Assembly: GCF_044763875.1 (NCBI RefSeq)
Contig: NZ_JBIWGZ010000001.1
Location: 434,001 to 498,000, forward strand
Origin: Rummeliibacillus sp044763875
GTDB taxonomy: Bacteria > Bacillota > Bacilli > Bacillales_A > Planococcaceae
Reading direction: 5' to 3'
Length of the DNA: 64,000 bases
Part shown: positions 63,305-64,000 of the stretch, piece after piece
How positions within the stretch are numbered: the first letter of the stretch is position 1
Layout of the letters: each line of letters opens with the position of its first letter
The notes under the pieces: model-generated
Told to the model about the DNA's origin: nothing
The model's input: the letters and a program-made list of their open reading frames with translations, nothing else
The model's database searches: none
Program-made: the position numbers and the translations under genes

Positions 63305-63389
63305 AATTTCATTTATTTTAAATTGAGTTAATATACTTAATTGCTTCTTCGATATGGACTTATTGGTTGAGGTCTTTATCTTGTACAAT

Positions 63390-63724
63390 TGAAGTACCTG
63401 AGCCAAGACTAGTTAAGTCTTTGATTGTTTCTGTATTTATATTTAATTAAGAATGGAATAACTGCGATAGTATAAATCACTACCATGCGTTGTCCATTCT
63501 TTTGATGCATTTTCTACTTTTTCGTTAGGGTTAGAAGAGATCAATTCTGTACTCTTTTCATCCTTACTGTTTTCTGTTTGAGCTGCTACATTTTTATTTA
63601 CCTGAGCAACTTCTTCTTTTCGAACATTAGCTTAGGAAGTCGCAATCCAAGCAAAGACGAACAGTATAATTAGACCAATAACTGAGGCAAAACCCATCGT
63701 CTTCCATAAAGTTTTATAGTCCAA
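63390..63724 (-). pseudogene. N-terminal relic of a membrane-anchored PQQ-dependent dehydrogenase (probable)
   Basis: From a TTG after AAGGGGA the frame gives a membrane anchor (FASVIGLIILFVFAWIATS), an in-frame stop, and a 50-residue polar linker. Then comes KEWTTHGSDLYYRSYSILN, another stop, a frameshift, and NTETIKDLTSLGSGTSIV. The last two pieces match the 'W.tyG.d....RYSpLnqIN..nvk.L' opening of quinoprotein alcohol/glucose dehydrogenases. The beta-propeller is absent. Confidence 0.5.
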
Positions 63725-63750
63725 TAAACATTCCCCTTTCTTTCTCAAAA

Positions 63751-63764
63751 TGTAAGCGCTTAAA
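63751..63764. promoter_or_regulatory. cre-like box upstream of the relic
   Basis: TGTAAGCGCTTAAA matches the cre consensus at 13 of 14 positions, 27 bp before the relic's start. It probably once controlled the lost dehydrogenase. Beyond it, to 64000, no gene is visible. Confidence 0.5.
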
Positions 63765-64000
63765 TATCTTAGTATCAAGACATTCAATACTAATTACATT
63801 AAACTATGATTCAAATGACATTGCTATGTATAAATAAAAAAGGATGTTAATATGATTGTTTATTTCACAATTGAATACAAGCTGATTATAAAGGACGAGC
63901 AATTAACTAATTTTTACTTTTTGTATACATTTATATCGTAAATGAAATCTAACAATTTAGATATAGATTCTTAGATTTCTAATTCAATACATGGTAAGAT

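Noticed and set aside
63215..63406. Minus-strand 63-codon frame near the right end
   Set aside because: Reads through the terminator at 63271 and overlaps the tail of the dehydrogenase relic in another frame.

Overview
The window is AT-rich Bacillota DNA (roughly one third G+C by eye). Its features suggest a Lysinibacillus/Solibacillus-type member of the Planococcaceae. These include strong Shine-Dalgarno sites with some TTG starts, a T-box leader, CcpA-type cre boxes, a dctB/dctS/dctR/dctP set as in Bacillus subtilis, yoaP, ydjG/ydjI and yusW-like genes, and several copies of a palindromic intergenic repeat common in Bacillaceae. No rRNA, tRNA, CRISPR array or intact transposase was seen. 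Assignments come from reading motifs; no database was searched.

Left part (1-6.3 kb): a double PadR-like regulator; a tryptophan T-box driving a two-gene trpE-trpG operon; then a MerR/GyrI-type activator with its own 19-bp-spacer target promoter in front of a lipoprotein agmatine-deiminase homologue. This pair is bracketed by inverted repeats that look like remnants of a mobile element.

6.4-21.4 kb is a catabolic island. A PAS-containing TyrR/NtrC-like regulator with a degenerate AAA+ domain precedes an operon (acyl-CoA dehydrogenase, decayed thiolase, second acyl-CoA dehydrogenase, BadI/MenB-like ring hydrolase, acyl-CoA ligase, BadH-like dehydrogenase). It reads as a cyclohexanecarboxyl-CoA to pimelyl-CoA route. 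After two unrelated genes comes a TetR-controlled ligase / MHS-family symporter / SDR operon.

21.5-35.3 kb: an ECF sigma/anti-sigma pair with a self-type promoter; aspartase (aspA) under a cre box; a phosphatase; a nitrilase-family amidase divergent from a LuxR-type regulator; yoaP; a heavily decayed tyrosine recombinase; GrpB; and the C4-dicarboxylate system dctR-dctS / dctB / dctP. Aspartase makes fumarate and Dct imports C4-dicarboxylates, so the two fit together.

35.3-50.6 kb: scattered housekeeping and stress genes (HAD phosphatase, YbjQ, MocR regulator with divergent DMT exporter, GNATs, VOC protein, YdjG/YdjI zinc-ribbon/SPFH pair, YusW lipoprotein, signal peptidase I, HAAS-DUF4097 protein, Pgi) and an ABC-F ATPase behind a clear transcription attenuator.

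50.6-60.6 kb, minus strand: a maltose/alpha-glucoside island with two GH13 alpha-glucosidases, ROK glucokinase, MsmX/MalK-type ATPase, binding lipoprotein, two permeases and a LacI regulator, with two LacI/CcpA-type operators. With pgi nearby this would carry maltodextrin glucose into glycolysis. The right end holds a DUF1648 protein, a DedA-PAP2 fusion whose phosphatase motif has lost its histidines, and the relic of a probable PQQ-dependent dehydrogenase.

Relics of at least five genes (thiolase, MaoC-like start, integrase, DinB, PQQ dehydrogenase) mark this as a decaying accessory region.
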